DNA of 64,000 bases. Source: Campylorhamphus procurvoides (lineage: Eukaryota > Chordata > Aves > Passeriformes > Dendrocolaptidae). The notes beneath the pieces were generated by a model. That model did not search any database, had not been told where the DNA came from, and saw only the letters and a list, made by a program, of their open reading frames with translations. The position numbers were made by a program, and so were the translations under genes. The stretch covers positions 744,001-808,000 of the forward strand of contig WBMV01000128.1 of the NCBI GenBank assembly GCA_013396655.1, in the 5' to 3' direction. Below, in pieces: positions 34,331 to 46,100 of the stretch; the stretch's first letter is position 1; each line of letters starts with the position of its first letter.

Positions 34331-36919
34331 AAGGCTATTTTCAAACTCAAAAAGAGAGTGCTTATAGGATGTAATTGTTCTGAGCGATGATACAGATGTC
34401 AAGGAAGAGCTCGATCCCGTTTTGCTGCATCATGTGATGAGTTCACAGGCAAGACTGTGGTTGGGGTGGAAAAGCAGTGTTCATCTAGCCTTTCCTTGTA
34501 CTTGGTTTAGGAATTGAGAAAATACTCATTTGGATTCTGGGGAATTCTGTTGAGTGGTCAAACATCTACAGAGAAACACAGAAAGAAACTGCCAGGCCTG
34601 AGGCATTTTGGCAGTGAGGGAAAAAAACCCCAAACCTCCCATTATGTGCAAGTTAGAGCTACAACCCTAGGCTAAGCTTAGAGGGTGTTGGTGGGGAGGC
34701 AAAGGTAAGGAATGGTCTGCCCATGGTTTCTGTGGCTACTTCTCAGTGTTATCAAAATAATTTGTTTGTTTTTGTCAAAACTGAAACCTGATTAGTGAGT
34801 GTGCTAACACAAGTAAGGTGACCCTGAAGGTATTCAGGATACCCAGAATTCTGGGATGACTGGACTTGAGGTCTCACTTCTTTGGTAAATAACTTCTGAC
34901 CAAAAGAAACAGACTAGAGTCTGTTTGGACCAAAGGAAATCCCAAGGGTTCAAAAACAGCACTCTGGCTGAAATCCAGCAGAGGGATCTCAAAAAGCAGA
35001 GAGTATAATAGCTGCTATAATTTATGGTAGCACTTATTTAAGTAATTAACTCTTATCTGAGTTTGCTAAAACTTCCTGATATTGTTCTCTTGTTCTGTGA
35101 AAAGTCTTACATCCTATGATATAATTTGAATCTCCAAGGTCTTTCTTTGCAGAACTTTAAAAAAAAAAATAAGAAATCAGAAAGAAAAAAAGGAGTCTTT
35201 ACTCATCTTGTGATCTACCTGAATATGTTTCCATGTTGAAGTCAATAGGCTTGTTTTTAAAGTTAGAGATTTTTTTCATGATTTCCAGTAAGATGTAGGC
35301 TCCACACTGCCTAAATTTAATTTAAAACAGGCAGTTTGCTATCTTTTTTTAAGCCCCCAGAGCTATGCCCCAGCAAGCCTACATAGTAGATTGCAAGCGT
35401 CCAAAAAGGGGGAGATAATTTTGTTTTAGTAAACAGTAACATGCTCAGGCACAAAAGAAGAAATACGAATTAAAGAAGTAAATTCATTAGAATACTCAGT
35501 TCTAGTTTTCTTATCTGTATGAAACAGACATTCACCTCTAGAAAACATGGATTTGTTCTATATAATAAGATAATGCTGTTTTCCAAAGTGGTGATTTTTA
35601 TGGTTGGCCATAATTGTGGCACCACATTGTTACCTCAAATCATTTCTAAAACAACCACTAACTCATAAGAGCCTTTCCAGTGCATGCTACTTTTCTAAAA
35701 CCAAATATTATCTTCCCCCTCCTACCCCTCAAAATTTACCATGACTTCTATCAATTATAAGCAAGTACTAAAGGACTAGAGCTGTGTTTAAAAACTAAAA
35801 TTCCTAGGGAAATTCCTGACCCAGTAACATGCAAAAATGGTGAAGATGATGAAAGCACAATCAGGGGTTTGCATCAAACTAACCCTTATTTGTTTCCAGC
35901 CCCTGCTTTACCCATTTTGGTACTATCTTCTAGCAGGCATTTTAGCATGGGGTTACATGTTTGCACGTTATTCTGCTTATTTAACTGTAGTGCATTAATG
36001 TTTAACAATACTTTGAATATACAGAACCAGGCATGGGGAGAGAACATGTGTGAGTATTTTAAATAGCTATGTTTGATTTCAAGGTTTCAATTAGCATTGT
36101 GAGATGGCCACATTATTCATGAGTGATAGAGCCATGAGACATACAAGTATTCCTAAAAAAGGCCTAACACAACCTTTGGGAACTCCTGTCTTAAATGTGT
36201 CATCACTTTAGAAACTTCTTTAGCCATTTGGGAAAAAAAGTCTAGTATTGTTAAGTACACTAGTGCACCCTTAGGCAGGACTCAGAAGGACCTGAAGTTA
36301 ATTCAGAACGAATTTCTGAACAGGTCATAAACATGAGGAAAAAAATCTTTTCTTTTAAAAGGGTATTTCTTAGCTGTCTATGAGAAGAAGTAGATTTTAA
36401 CTTTAATTCCCAACGTGAACTTTGTATTGTGGCAGTTTTAAGTGAAGTATTTTCAGACCAATGAACACAGGTGGATGTAGTCAGAAAAGATGAACTGGGA
36501 GCTTGTGGTTAAAAATGCTATTACACTCTGCTTAAAATAAACTTTAAGACTTGAAACATTTGGTATTTCAACCTGCCATGGTCCTGTTTGAAGGACAGAG
36601 GTTATGCAGACTAAAACACACATCTAGTGCACATCTATTGCATACTGTGCAAGGCCTTTGTCCCAGCTATTTTCTGTTGTAAGATTGTTCCCATCAGCTA
36701 CTGTCTTTCATCTAATCTGTCCAATATACCTGCAGAGGGTAGGGTCTCTGCCCTCGATTTCCAGCACAAAGATTTCCATCACCTGGCAAACACCAGTGCC
36801 TCAACCTTTTCTTTCCCATTGAACCCCCTTTTGCAGCCTGTATTGGCTTCAAAATATGCACGTAATCTTACACTGAATAGACTCTTCCATATAGTCTGTG
36901 CTAATCTTAACAACATGAT

Positions 36920-37130
36920 GTCATTCAAACACCACAGCATTTGTGAAACATGTTTTAATATTCCAGATCTTTTGATCTCATCTCATAAATCAATCCCTTC
37001 ATGTCTTTAATTATTTTAATTGCTCTTTTTTAAATTCCCTTCAATGTAATTTTCTAACAGTGAGATTCCCAAAAATATCCCAGGCATGACCTATTTAAGT
37101 AGCACGCACAGAGCAGTCATGCCAAAGAAG
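36920..37130 (-). mobile_element. Possible very old CR1/L3-like fragment, reverse orientation
   Basis: The order of words such as ATTATTTTAATTGCTCTTTT, a degenerate 'first-exon of CR1 3' UTR' block and CAGGCATGACCTATTTAAGT follows the reverse CR1 pattern, but the divergence is high. A repeat search is needed to be sure. Confidence 0.35.
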
Positions 37131-37714
37131 CGGAAGAGAAAGTCTACCAGTTCCTTCTTTCTTGATGGGATTCTTCACATGGAGGCTTAAATTCTGTGGG
37201 CTTTGCAATTATGCTTTTCTGTAAAGCCATATGTAATTTACTGTCCTCTTTCACTCCTACATGTTGATATTGCACGTTTCTTCCTCTCATTGAATGTTTT
37301 CCTACAGCTCTACCAAATTTTCTAAGATGAACCTCTTCTTTTCTACCCTTTATTGAATTTGCCTTTATTTTGCCAGATTTCTGAGTTCCACCTAACTTAA
37401 TGTACAGCTGCAAAAGCCATTTATGGCTAGTAACTGTCCTTCAATTCAAAATTTAAGAAAGAAAGATTTCATACTGTTCTCTGAAATAATTCATTAGCCT
37501 TTTCAGCTCTTCAGCTGAAGTCCACTACTAATCCATAAAATTCTTATCCATACAAAAAAGGACATGGTAACACCACTGTTCTTTTTCCAGCAGCACATTT
37601 AATTAAGAAGATGATGCTCCACCTCTCTTCAAGTGCCAGTCTGGAATGGGCAGCCTTAAAATTAATTGCAAAATTAATGCCAGGAAAAGATTTGCATGAC
37701 ATATCGATGTTCTT

Positions 37715-37725
37715 CCCCCCCCCCC
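37715..37725. repeat. C homopolymer, 11 bases
   Basis: A pure C run in intergenic DNA. Length is likely unreliable in the assembly. Confidence 0.9.
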
Positions 37726-38111
37726 GGAAACCCACCAAAGCTGTTTGTGTGTATGTAAGGGCATAATTTAGGTAGGCACCTGGCACGTATGAACAAATAC
37801 ACTTGAAGGTACTTAGGTGACAACATCGCTATTACCTTCTTCCAAGTATTCCACAATGGAAAGATAATGTAATAGGTTGAACTGAACACAAGGTGTTGCT
37901 CTCATTGAAGAGTGCAAAAATCAATCCAGTAAACTCCTTTATGGAATGAGGTAACTGAAACCACTGCAGCCACCACAAGCAAAGGTGAGAGATGTAAGAG
38001 ATTTTAAAGTGTAAGGATTTTCATGGTGGTTTCATGGCACCTGCATGTCTGAAAAAAAGAATGGTAGGAAGATCAAAGACAACAGAAAGACAGCATAGAT
38101 TTTGGGTTGGG

Positions 38112-38142
38112 TTTTTTTTTGTTTTCTTTTTTTTTTTTTTTT
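38112..38142. repeat. Poly-T tract
   Basis: Thirty-one bases that are T except for one G and one C. On the minus strand this is an A-tail-like run, but I see no retroposed gene attached. Confidence 0.85.
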
Positions 38143-38679
38143 AAAAGACATGGCACTAAGAAAAATAAGAATTCCTAACAGAATGGCAACAAGCATACAC
38201 AAGCCACCTAAACAGAACTGTGTAATTCAGTATTCCATCAAAGATGTTGAATGGGAATCTCCAGAGCAGTTATTTTTTAGCTAATTAATCATAAAAAAGG
38301 CCTCTCATGCATGAGCTGTCTCAAATGAACACCAGCTGATGAAAGTGTAGTTACTACAGAACTGCAGATGTCTGTCTCTTCTGATGCGTATCTCCACAGA
38401 ATATTTTTGCTTTGCACAGAGTGCCTATGTGGACCTATAGCTGTTCAGAAGGAGGATACTGGATGTTTGCCCTGAACAAATCTTATTGTAAGTTCTAGAA
38501 AAAAGCATGGTAGCATGTTGGATTACACAATAACGATTACTTGTAAATCTCTTCATTTAGTTGTGGAATCATGTGAAACCACTGATGCCATGGCATTGTG
38601 CAAATCTGCTGTCAATCCTGCAATAAAATTAAAGGAACTAAGTGCTGGCAGAACTCGCAGGAACTGACAGTCAAACATC

Positions 38680-39215
38680 TTCCCCTGTACTCAGCACAGG
38701 TGAGGCCACACCTCGAGTGCCGTGTCCAGTTCTGGGTCCTTCAATTCAGGAAGGACACTGAGGGGCTGGAGCGTGTCCAGAGAAGGGCAACAAAACGGGT
38801 GGAGGGTCTGTAGCACAGGTGTCCTGTGAGGGGCAGCTGAGGGAGCTGGGGCTGTTCAGCCTGGAGAAGAGGAGGCGCAGGGGAGATTTTATGGCTCGAC
38901 AACCCCCTGAAAGGAGGGTGTAGCCAGGTGGGGGTCGGTCTCTTCTCCCAGGTAACCAGCGATAGGACAAGAGGACAGTCTTCAGGGGAGGTTTAGGTTG
39001 GAAATTGAGGGGAATTTCTTCACGGAATGGAGTGATTACACATTGGAATGGGCTGCCCGGGGACGTGCTGGAGTCACTGTGCCCGGAGGTGTTTAAGGCA
39101 AGGCTGGATGTGGCTCTGAGTGCCGGGTCTGGCTGACAGGGGGGTGTCCGGTCACAGGGGGGCCTCGATGATCTCACAGGTCTTTCCCAACGTAACAGAT
39201 TCTGTGATTTTTTGC
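38680..39215 (+). mobile_element. CR1 copy directly upstream of the SMS CpG island
   Basis: Contains GGTGAGGCCACACCTCGAGT, GCGTGTCCAGAGAAGGGCAA, GTTCAGCCTGGAGAAGAGGA, GGATAGGACAAGAGG-like words and a terminal ACAGATTCTGTGATTTT. GC-rich for a CR1 copy, probably a young subfamily or one sitting in GC-rich surroundings. Confidence 0.92.
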
Positions 39216-39232
39216 TTCTGTGATCACTCCCG

Positions 39233-39808
39233 NNNNNNNNNNNNNNNNNNNNNNNNNNNNNNNNNNNNNNNNNNNNNNNNNNNNNNNNNNNNNNNNNNNN
39301 NNNNNNNNNNNNNNNNNNNNNNNNNNNNNNNNNNNNNNNNNNNNNNNNNNNNNNNNNNNNNNNNNNNNNNNNNNNNNNNNNNNNNNNNNNNNNNNNNNNN
39401 NNNNNNNNNNNNNNNNNNNNNNNNNNNNNNNNNNNNNNNNNNNNNNNNNNNNNNNNNNNNNNNNNNNNNNNNNNNNNNNNNNNNNNNNNNNNNNNNNNNN
39501 NNNNNNNNNNNNNNNNNNNNNNNNNNNNNNNNNNNNNNNNNNNNNNNNNNNNNNNNNNNNNNNNNNNNNNNNNNNNNNNNNNNNNNNNNNNNNNNNNNNN
39601 NNNNNNNNNNNNNNNNNNNNNNNNNNNNNNNNNNNNNNNNNNNNNNNNNNNNNNNNNNNNNNNNNNNNNNNNNNNNNNNNNNNNNNNNNNNNNNNNNNNN
39701 NNNNNNNNNNNNNNNNNNNNNNNNNNNNNNNNNNNNNNNNNNNNNNNNNNNNNNNNNNNNNNNNNNNNNNNNNNNNNNNNNNNNNNNNNNNNNNNNNNNN
39801 NNNNNNNN
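39233..39808. other. Assembly gap, 576 N, probably hiding SMS exon 1 and core promoter
   Basis: The run of N is bounded by a CR1 3' end on the left and CpG-dense sequence on the right. Extreme GC content is a usual cause of such gaps in bird assemblies. SMS exon 1 (about 50 coding bases) is not found on either side. Confidence 0.95.
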
Positions 39809-40090
39809 GCCGGAGCCGCGGGCCATGAGCGGGGCCGTGCGGGAGCGCCGTGTGCCCGCGGGCCGCTCGGAGCTGGCGGCGGGGCCTGGCCCAGCCGGGG
39901 GCTGAGGGGGCCACGTTCGGGCCGGAGGCCGCGGGGAAAGCCGCGGTGGGTGGGAAGGTTTGGTGCGGGAAGGGGGAGCTGCCGTGGGCGCCAAAGCCGC
40001 TCGGTGAGGGCTGAGCAAGGCCGCGGGCTCGGTCCGGCCTTCCCGCCCCTGGGGCCCGCCTGCGCCGGGGTGTCGGACCCCTTTCTTCCT
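39809..40090 (+). promoter_or_regulatory. SMS: CpG island edge, presumed SMS promoter / start of intron 1
   Basis: This is the only strongly CpG-dense stretch in the window, with many CGG/GCG words. It directly follows the gap and lies about 15 kb upstream of SMS exon 2 in the same orientation. A short ATG frame (39825-39905) here does not resemble the SMS N-terminus, so this part is most likely the beginning of intron 1. Promoter assignment is inference from position and composition. Confidence 0.7.
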
Positions 40091-41397
40091 CCCTCTTGGA
40101 GGGAGGGAGGTGTCAAGGTGAAGGCAGTTCCCGGCATCTGCAGGCAAAATCTGTTGGTGTTTTGGTTTGAGAAAGAGGTTCCTGAGCACGGGGGGTTTGC
40201 TGCGTGCCGTGCCCTTTGTGGCATTGCTGCGCGTGCACTTGGGAAAGCCAGGAGCGGGAGGGGAAGGTAATAGTGGAGCTGTTCCCGAACAGTGCACTTT
40301 AGGATGGTGGGCAGCGTTTCACAGTGAAAGTCTTTCAGTTTCCATTTTACAGGGAGATTTTTATAGAGCAGCGTAGCCACTCTAATGGTGACTAAATGGC
40401 CAATGAGATAGTTCTGCTACTTTCTTTGGACCTTGTGCTTGACTGATCTAGTGTGAGCAGAATTGGGAAGTTAATCACTATAAAAACTGTATTTGTAGAT
40501 ACCATCCAGCCTCTGCAATGAGCTCTCTTTGCCGCTGTAATTTTGTGGATTATTACAGGTTAAAGAGTTGACTGGCTCTGCAGAAGAGTCAGAATTGCCA
40601 GGGATAAAAGTAGGACTAGATGTATTGCTAATAAACCACAGGTATGTTAGCCGCTCAGTGATACGAAAGCGATGCCATTAATTAGAGAATGTGGTTATAG
40701 TCTTAACTATTGTCTAGGTTTCAGGTAGGCTTTTCTCTTCATTTCCCTGTACTTTTGAAGATAATGTTTGCATCTTTCTACAACCAAGATGGTTGTGTCT
40801 GAATGGGGGTGGGTTGAGGGACCAGCTGTAGAAGTGTTGCCCTGTAGATCAGAGAACGGGAAGAAGGCTTTTTCCCTTTTTATCTTTGGTTCAGCACAAT
40901 AGACATCTTCAGTGAGATGTGAGGAACTTTCTTCCACCCATGACAGCTTGGAAGTTGACTTGTACTTTTTATGTGGAGTTTGTTTTCTTGTCTAGTGTGT
41001 GTAGCCCAAAGCATGAAGAGTCGCCTAAAAAGAAAAACTGGTGAATGTACATGTGTAGTTTGTGTTACAGGAGTTTAATGCTGAATTATGGATCATCCAC
41101 TAGTTGAGGTTTTTACTGCTAGTTATGTGGGCAGTGAAACTTCTGAATGGTCTGGAATGCCATGAAATGCCATTTAGTAACATTAAATGTGTGGTTTTGG
41201 ACCTTCAGATCTTGTGAAGATAAGTTATTTCTATGTCTCAGCTGAAGCTGTTGCATCTTTGTTTGCATTCTGGAGAAGGCAGAATCTGCAGACTTGGTTA
41301 ATGCACACTCCTTCTTCCTCAGAACATTAGGGGTGTCCTCTTTTTTTGACGAATATTTATTTTTGAGTAGGTATTAGCTGTTGCCAGCTTATTATGG
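40091..41397 (+). other. SMS intron 1, 5' part
   Basis: Composition falls quickly from the CpG island to AT-rich DNA. No other feature seen. Confidence 0.5.
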
Positions 41398-42071
41398 GAT
41401 CATAGAATGGCCTGGGTTAGAAGGGAACTTAAAGATCAGCTAGTTCCAACAACCCTGCCATGGGCAGGGACACCTGCTAGACCAGGTTGCTCAGAGGCCT
41501 ATCCAGTGAGGTGTTGTACAAGCTGGCCTTGAACACCTCTGGGGATGGAGCATCCACTGCTTCTCTGGGCAATCTATCCAGTGCCTCACCACCCTCACAT
41601 TAAAGAATTCCTTCCTAGTACTAAGCCTCTGTTTGAAGTCATTCTCCCTTGTCCTATCACTCCAGGCCCTTGTAAATAGTCCCTCTCCAGCTTTTTCATA
41701 AGTTCCCTTCAGGTCCTGGAAGGCTGCAATTAGGTTACCTCAAAGCCTTCTCTTTTCCAGGTTGAACAATCCCAGTTTTGTCCAGTCTTTCCCCATACAA
41801 GAGATGCTCCATCTTTCTGATCATCTTGGTGGCCTCCTCTTGGGCCCTCTGGACTCACTGCAGCAGATCAATGTGCTTCCTGTGCTGGGGATGCCAGAGG
41901 TGAACACAGTATTCCAGGCGGGGGCAGAGGACGGGGCAGAATCCCCACCCATGACCTGCTGCCCACACTGCTTTGGATGCAGCCCAGGACAGTTGGTTTC
42001 TCAGCTCTGAGTGCACATGGCTGGGTCATGTTCAGCCTCTCATCCACCAGCACCCCCAAGTCCTTCTTGCC

Positions 42072-42596
42072 TGGATTTATACCAGGAGTTACCCTGGCTC
42101 AGGTGCAGAATCTTGGTCTTGTGAAGCCTCATGAGATTCCCACGGGCATGCTTCTGAAGCTTGTCCAGATCCTGCTGAGTGGCATCCCATTAAGGTATGG
42201 CACTAGCAAAACTCAGCTTGGTGTCACCTGCAGACTTCATGAGGGTGCACTCAATTGCTTTGTCTGTGTCACTAATAAAGGTATTAAATAACACTAGTTC
42301 CAATACAAGCCCCTGAGGGACACCACTTGTCCCNTGGATTTATACCAGGAGTTACCCTGGCTCAGGTGCAGAATCTTGGTCTTGTGAAGCCTCATGAGAT
42401 TCCCACGGGCATGCTTCTGAAGCTTGTCCAGATCCTGCTGAGTGGCATCCCATTAAGGTATGGCACTAGCAAAACTCAGCTTGGTGTCACCTGCAGACTT
42501 CATGAGGGTGCACTCAATTGCTTTGTCTGTGTCACTAATAAAGGTATTAAATAACACTAGTTCCAATACAAGCCCCTGAGGGACACCACTTGTCCC
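42072..42596. repeat. 262-base direct duplication around a single N (42334), likely assembly artefact
   Basis: Bases 42072-42333 reappear as 42335-42596 with the same start and end, and the translated frames agree across the copy. One N separates them, as happens when overlapping contig ends are joined without merging. Confidence 0.9.
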
Positions 42597-43073
42597 TGAT
42601 GTCCATTGGAACTGTGAGCCACTGATCACTGCCTCCTGGGTGGGACTGTCCAACCACTTTACTATCCACCTAACATTTCACTCACTGACTCTATCTCTCT
42701 CGGATTTAGGGAGAAGAGTGTTGTGGGGGACTGTGTCAAAGNATGCTTCTGAAGCTTGTCCAGATCCTGCTGAGTGGCATCCCATTAAGGTATGGCACTA
42801 GCAAAACTCAGCTTGGTGTCACCTGCAGACTTCATGAGGGTGCACTCAATTGCTTTGTCTGTGTCACTAATAAAGGTATTAAATAACACTAGTTCCAATA
42901 CAAGCCCCTGAGGGACACCACTTGTCCCTGATGTCCATTGGAACTGTGAGCCACTGATCACTGCCTCCTGGGTGGGACTGTCCAACCACTTTACTATCCA
43001 CCTAACATTTCACTCACTGACTCTATCTCTCTCGGATTTAGGGAGAAGAGTGTTGTGGGGGACTGTGTCAAAG
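42411..43073. repeat. 331-base direct duplication around a single N (42742), likely assembly artefact
   Basis: Bases 42411-42741 reappear as 42743-43073. The two minus-strand 66-codon frames inside them are identical. Same cause as the join at 42334. Confidence 0.9.
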
Positions 43074-43105
43074 GCTTTAGAGAAGTCCAGATAAATTTCA
43101 TCTGT

Positions 43106-46100
43106 AGCTCGTAGGAAGGCAAGATTTTAGGTGATGAAAGTGAGTTTGTACAGCAGTTTGTTTCATTGCAATGCATCTTTCAACAACTGCGTATGGTTAT
43201 GGTGGCATTTAAGAATCTGCTTTTATGAGAATGTGTGGTTGAAATAATTTGTATGTATTTCTCAGTGTTCATTTTTAACGTAGCAGTTACCCAAAGGCTT
43301 CAGTGTTACTGTTGAGCATTAAGACTGAGCATGACTACAAAGGATGGGTTAGTATTTCTGAGATGTGAAGTTTCCCGTGACCTGTTTATTCCTTTGTTCT
43401 CTGTTGTGTGTTACTTGTCTTCATCCTCAGTCTTCTGAGGTTCTCTCTGAGTAGAGCAGGGAGACTGCCTTTGGGTGGCAGTGGAAGGATTCAGAGGACA
43501 CATTTCTCAATGAGGAAGGTGGGATTTTGTCATGTGTGCAGCTGTTGGCTTGCAACTGTTTGTGCTGCAGAGTGATGTAGGTTCTGGTGTGGTGTTCCCA
43601 CTGGCTGACTTGGCATGTGACAAACCCTTTCAGTAACAGCCCTGTTTTCTTCAGGCAGTCTAGTTCTCTTGGATGGTTGGACTGTGGTGTGTGTCATATA
43701 TGTTCTTTAGGATTCAAATGTGTACACAGCAAGGATCTTGAGAATGATAACTGTAATAGTAGGCATATCTTAGTATTTATTATCATCACTTTCATATGGT
43801 GGTTGGATATACTGAGAGAAGCCAGCAGTCTCAATAAAAACATGAATCTGAGGAGTTACAGGACAAAACAGGTCCTCTTGTGTTGGTTTAAAACGGTGAG
43901 AACACAACACTATCTTGCGAATGGGTCTGAGTGAGCTGAATGTAAGCTGCCAGTTTTTATAAAACTTGAGAAAGTTTATTGAAATGTACTGCAAAAATCT
44001 GTTAGTCAAAAAAAAATAGGTCCTTTTGCCTGTCTTTATAATTGTAACTCTAATTAGTGATCCCATTAGTTTTTAAAAATGTCAGTTAAATATAAGCGAG
44101 GTTGAATCTCTGATAGCTGGCTAGCATAGCCTGACTTTCAGTGACGGTCTTTTCAAGAGCTGATTAAATTAGCAGCTGTAGAGCTCAGCCTTTTGAGTAG
44201 AAGTATCTTGCTTATCTGTGACCCTGGAGATAAACAGACAACTTTATCAGGCAAACAGCATAGTGTTCCCTATCCTAAAATACAATAAGTCTACTTTAAC
44301 ATTTATGAAAATGGATACAGATTGCTGGCCTTCCTTAAATGGGGCATAGAAGGCCTTAGTTGTGTCTTTTTGTTGGTCAATCAGAAGTGATAAATTTGAG
44401 AATCCTCAAGTTGTTTAGTTTATGAACTTTATTATGAAAGTATGTAGATAATTGATGCCTTATACCTGTACAGAATTGATTTAGATTTACTGTATGTTGT
44501 AAGTCTGCTTGTGCATTGGTTTGCTGCCATCCATTCATGAATGAGTCATATGAGCTTAGTTTTCTTGGCTGTTGAGTATTGAGCTGATTAATGTTCTTCA
44601 GGTTTCTCTAAGGGTGGGAGGGGAGATAATACAGAGACTCTTGTTGAGATTTGGGTTCTTCTGTTTGCTTCAGAAATTTACTTTGAAAAGAAATGTAGTT
44701 GGAAATTAGTTTTAACTGTCTCCAGGTTTACTGTTGGGGGCGACTATATGTAATTCATGGTGCAGTGGCACAGACGGTTGTGCCAGTGATATTCAGGTTC
44801 AGGGCACACATGATCAAGCTGGTGAAGAGGAGGGCAGTGATGAGCTGAGCTAGCACAGTTGTGGAAAGAAATCCTTACAAAAGTCTTATATGAATTAGCA
44901 CACAACAGGAATGCTGGGGTTGGAGTACAGGCAATGCATCAGTTTTTAAGAAAAATGGTAAGTTGATGCGTATGCACGTGGTCTGTCTTTCCTCAAATTA
45001 ATACTTTTGTGGAGATAGGATTGCGTTTTGTTGGCTGAGCGTTCTGTCAGTGGCTTTGTTCCTGTCTGCAGGGTCCACTGCTTCATTCTGAATCTGTATG
45101 TGGAGAAAAAACATCTTAAAATTTTAGGTTACTCTACTAGATATTCTTTCAGCATTGAAGTTTTTACTTGGGCTCTCAAATTGTTAAATATTTGAGCTGC
45201 ATGCTGTTCAACCAGTATTTTCATTCTTGTCATTGTTTTGGTTGGAAGTCTTAATGTTCTTTATAGAGCACTACCACAATTTTATGTGCTCATTTTTGCT
45301 GTACTAATTAAATTTTTGAGGGGCAGAAAGAGTTGAAAAGGTTGAGTTTTGAATCCTTTCAGAGTCTTGTAGTTGAGTTTTCTTTACTTGAAGGACTAAT
45401 TAAAAAAAATGGTTTTCTGAAGGGATGATCTCCCAGAGAGTGCTCAACAGAACTAGATGATGATGAGGGGTGTTCTATTGGCCCTTTCTTGCTACCATTT
45501 CTGAAACTTCTACCTGAATTTCTATCTGTGAAAACACTGCATGAGTGAAAGCTCTAAACACGTGAGCAGCTGATCTTGCCGTAGTAAAGACAATTTGAAG
45601 CTGGTGCTGGGTTTGGTTTATTTAGCAGTTAATCAGCAGTTTTAGCTGTTGAATTGTGGTTCATCAAGTACTAAGTGTGGCAATATCAGAGAAAGCAGAA
45701 GGAGATGGCTGGCATTGAAAAGCTGATGTTTTTTGTGAAAACTTGCAGAGTTGTTTTTCAAGTAAGTAAAAAAAGGCTTGAACTAATGCTAAATACTTGG
45801 AAGTTACTAACATTATAAATGGAAAACTTAAAAAATAAACCCTTAGAGCACTTGACTATATTTTTAATTTCATGTTCTCTGTGATGGGTGCCTTTGTTTC
45901 CTGGTGTACTAGAGATGCTGGCGCTTTGTTTTTCTTACGAGGCAGATTCTGCTTTTTTTGGCAGGAGCTGGCTGCAGTTAGCTTTAAAAACACATTAAGT
46001 TTATTTTGAACATATTGTGGGGGAATGGCATCTCTGATCCTTGTAGCTAAATTTGACCGGTTCTGTCAAGTATTGGATTGTCTGAAGTGCTGAAACATCT

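Larger units (their letters stand above)
28867..36919. other. Intergenic DNA
   Basis: AT-rich with no supported gene. Holds the 30,610 hairpins and the 34,225 E-box/TATA cluster. A slightly GC-richer stretch at 29,110-29,560 shows no gene structure. Confidence 0.5.
37131..38679. other. Intergenic DNA upstream of SMS
   Basis: Holds the C run and poly-T tract. No gene supported. Confidence 0.5.
41398..43105 (-). mobile_element. CR1 copy, reverse orientation, inflated by two assembly duplications
   Basis: Starts with a reverse CR1 3' end (GGGATCATAGAATGGCCTGG) and runs back through the 3' UTR into the end of ORF2 (GGGACTGTGTCAAAGGCTTT on the + strand). The interval contains two single-N joins with repeated flanks (262 and 331 bases), so the true element is about 1.1 kb. 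Confidence 0.92.

Noticed and set aside
39825..39905. Short ATG frame in the CpG island as SMS exon 1
   Set aside because: It ends in a stop, has no donor in frame and does not resemble the SMS N-terminus.
38746..40380. Minus-strand open frame of 544 codons
   Set aside because: It is open only because it runs through 576 N. Its ends are CR1 and CpG-island sequence.
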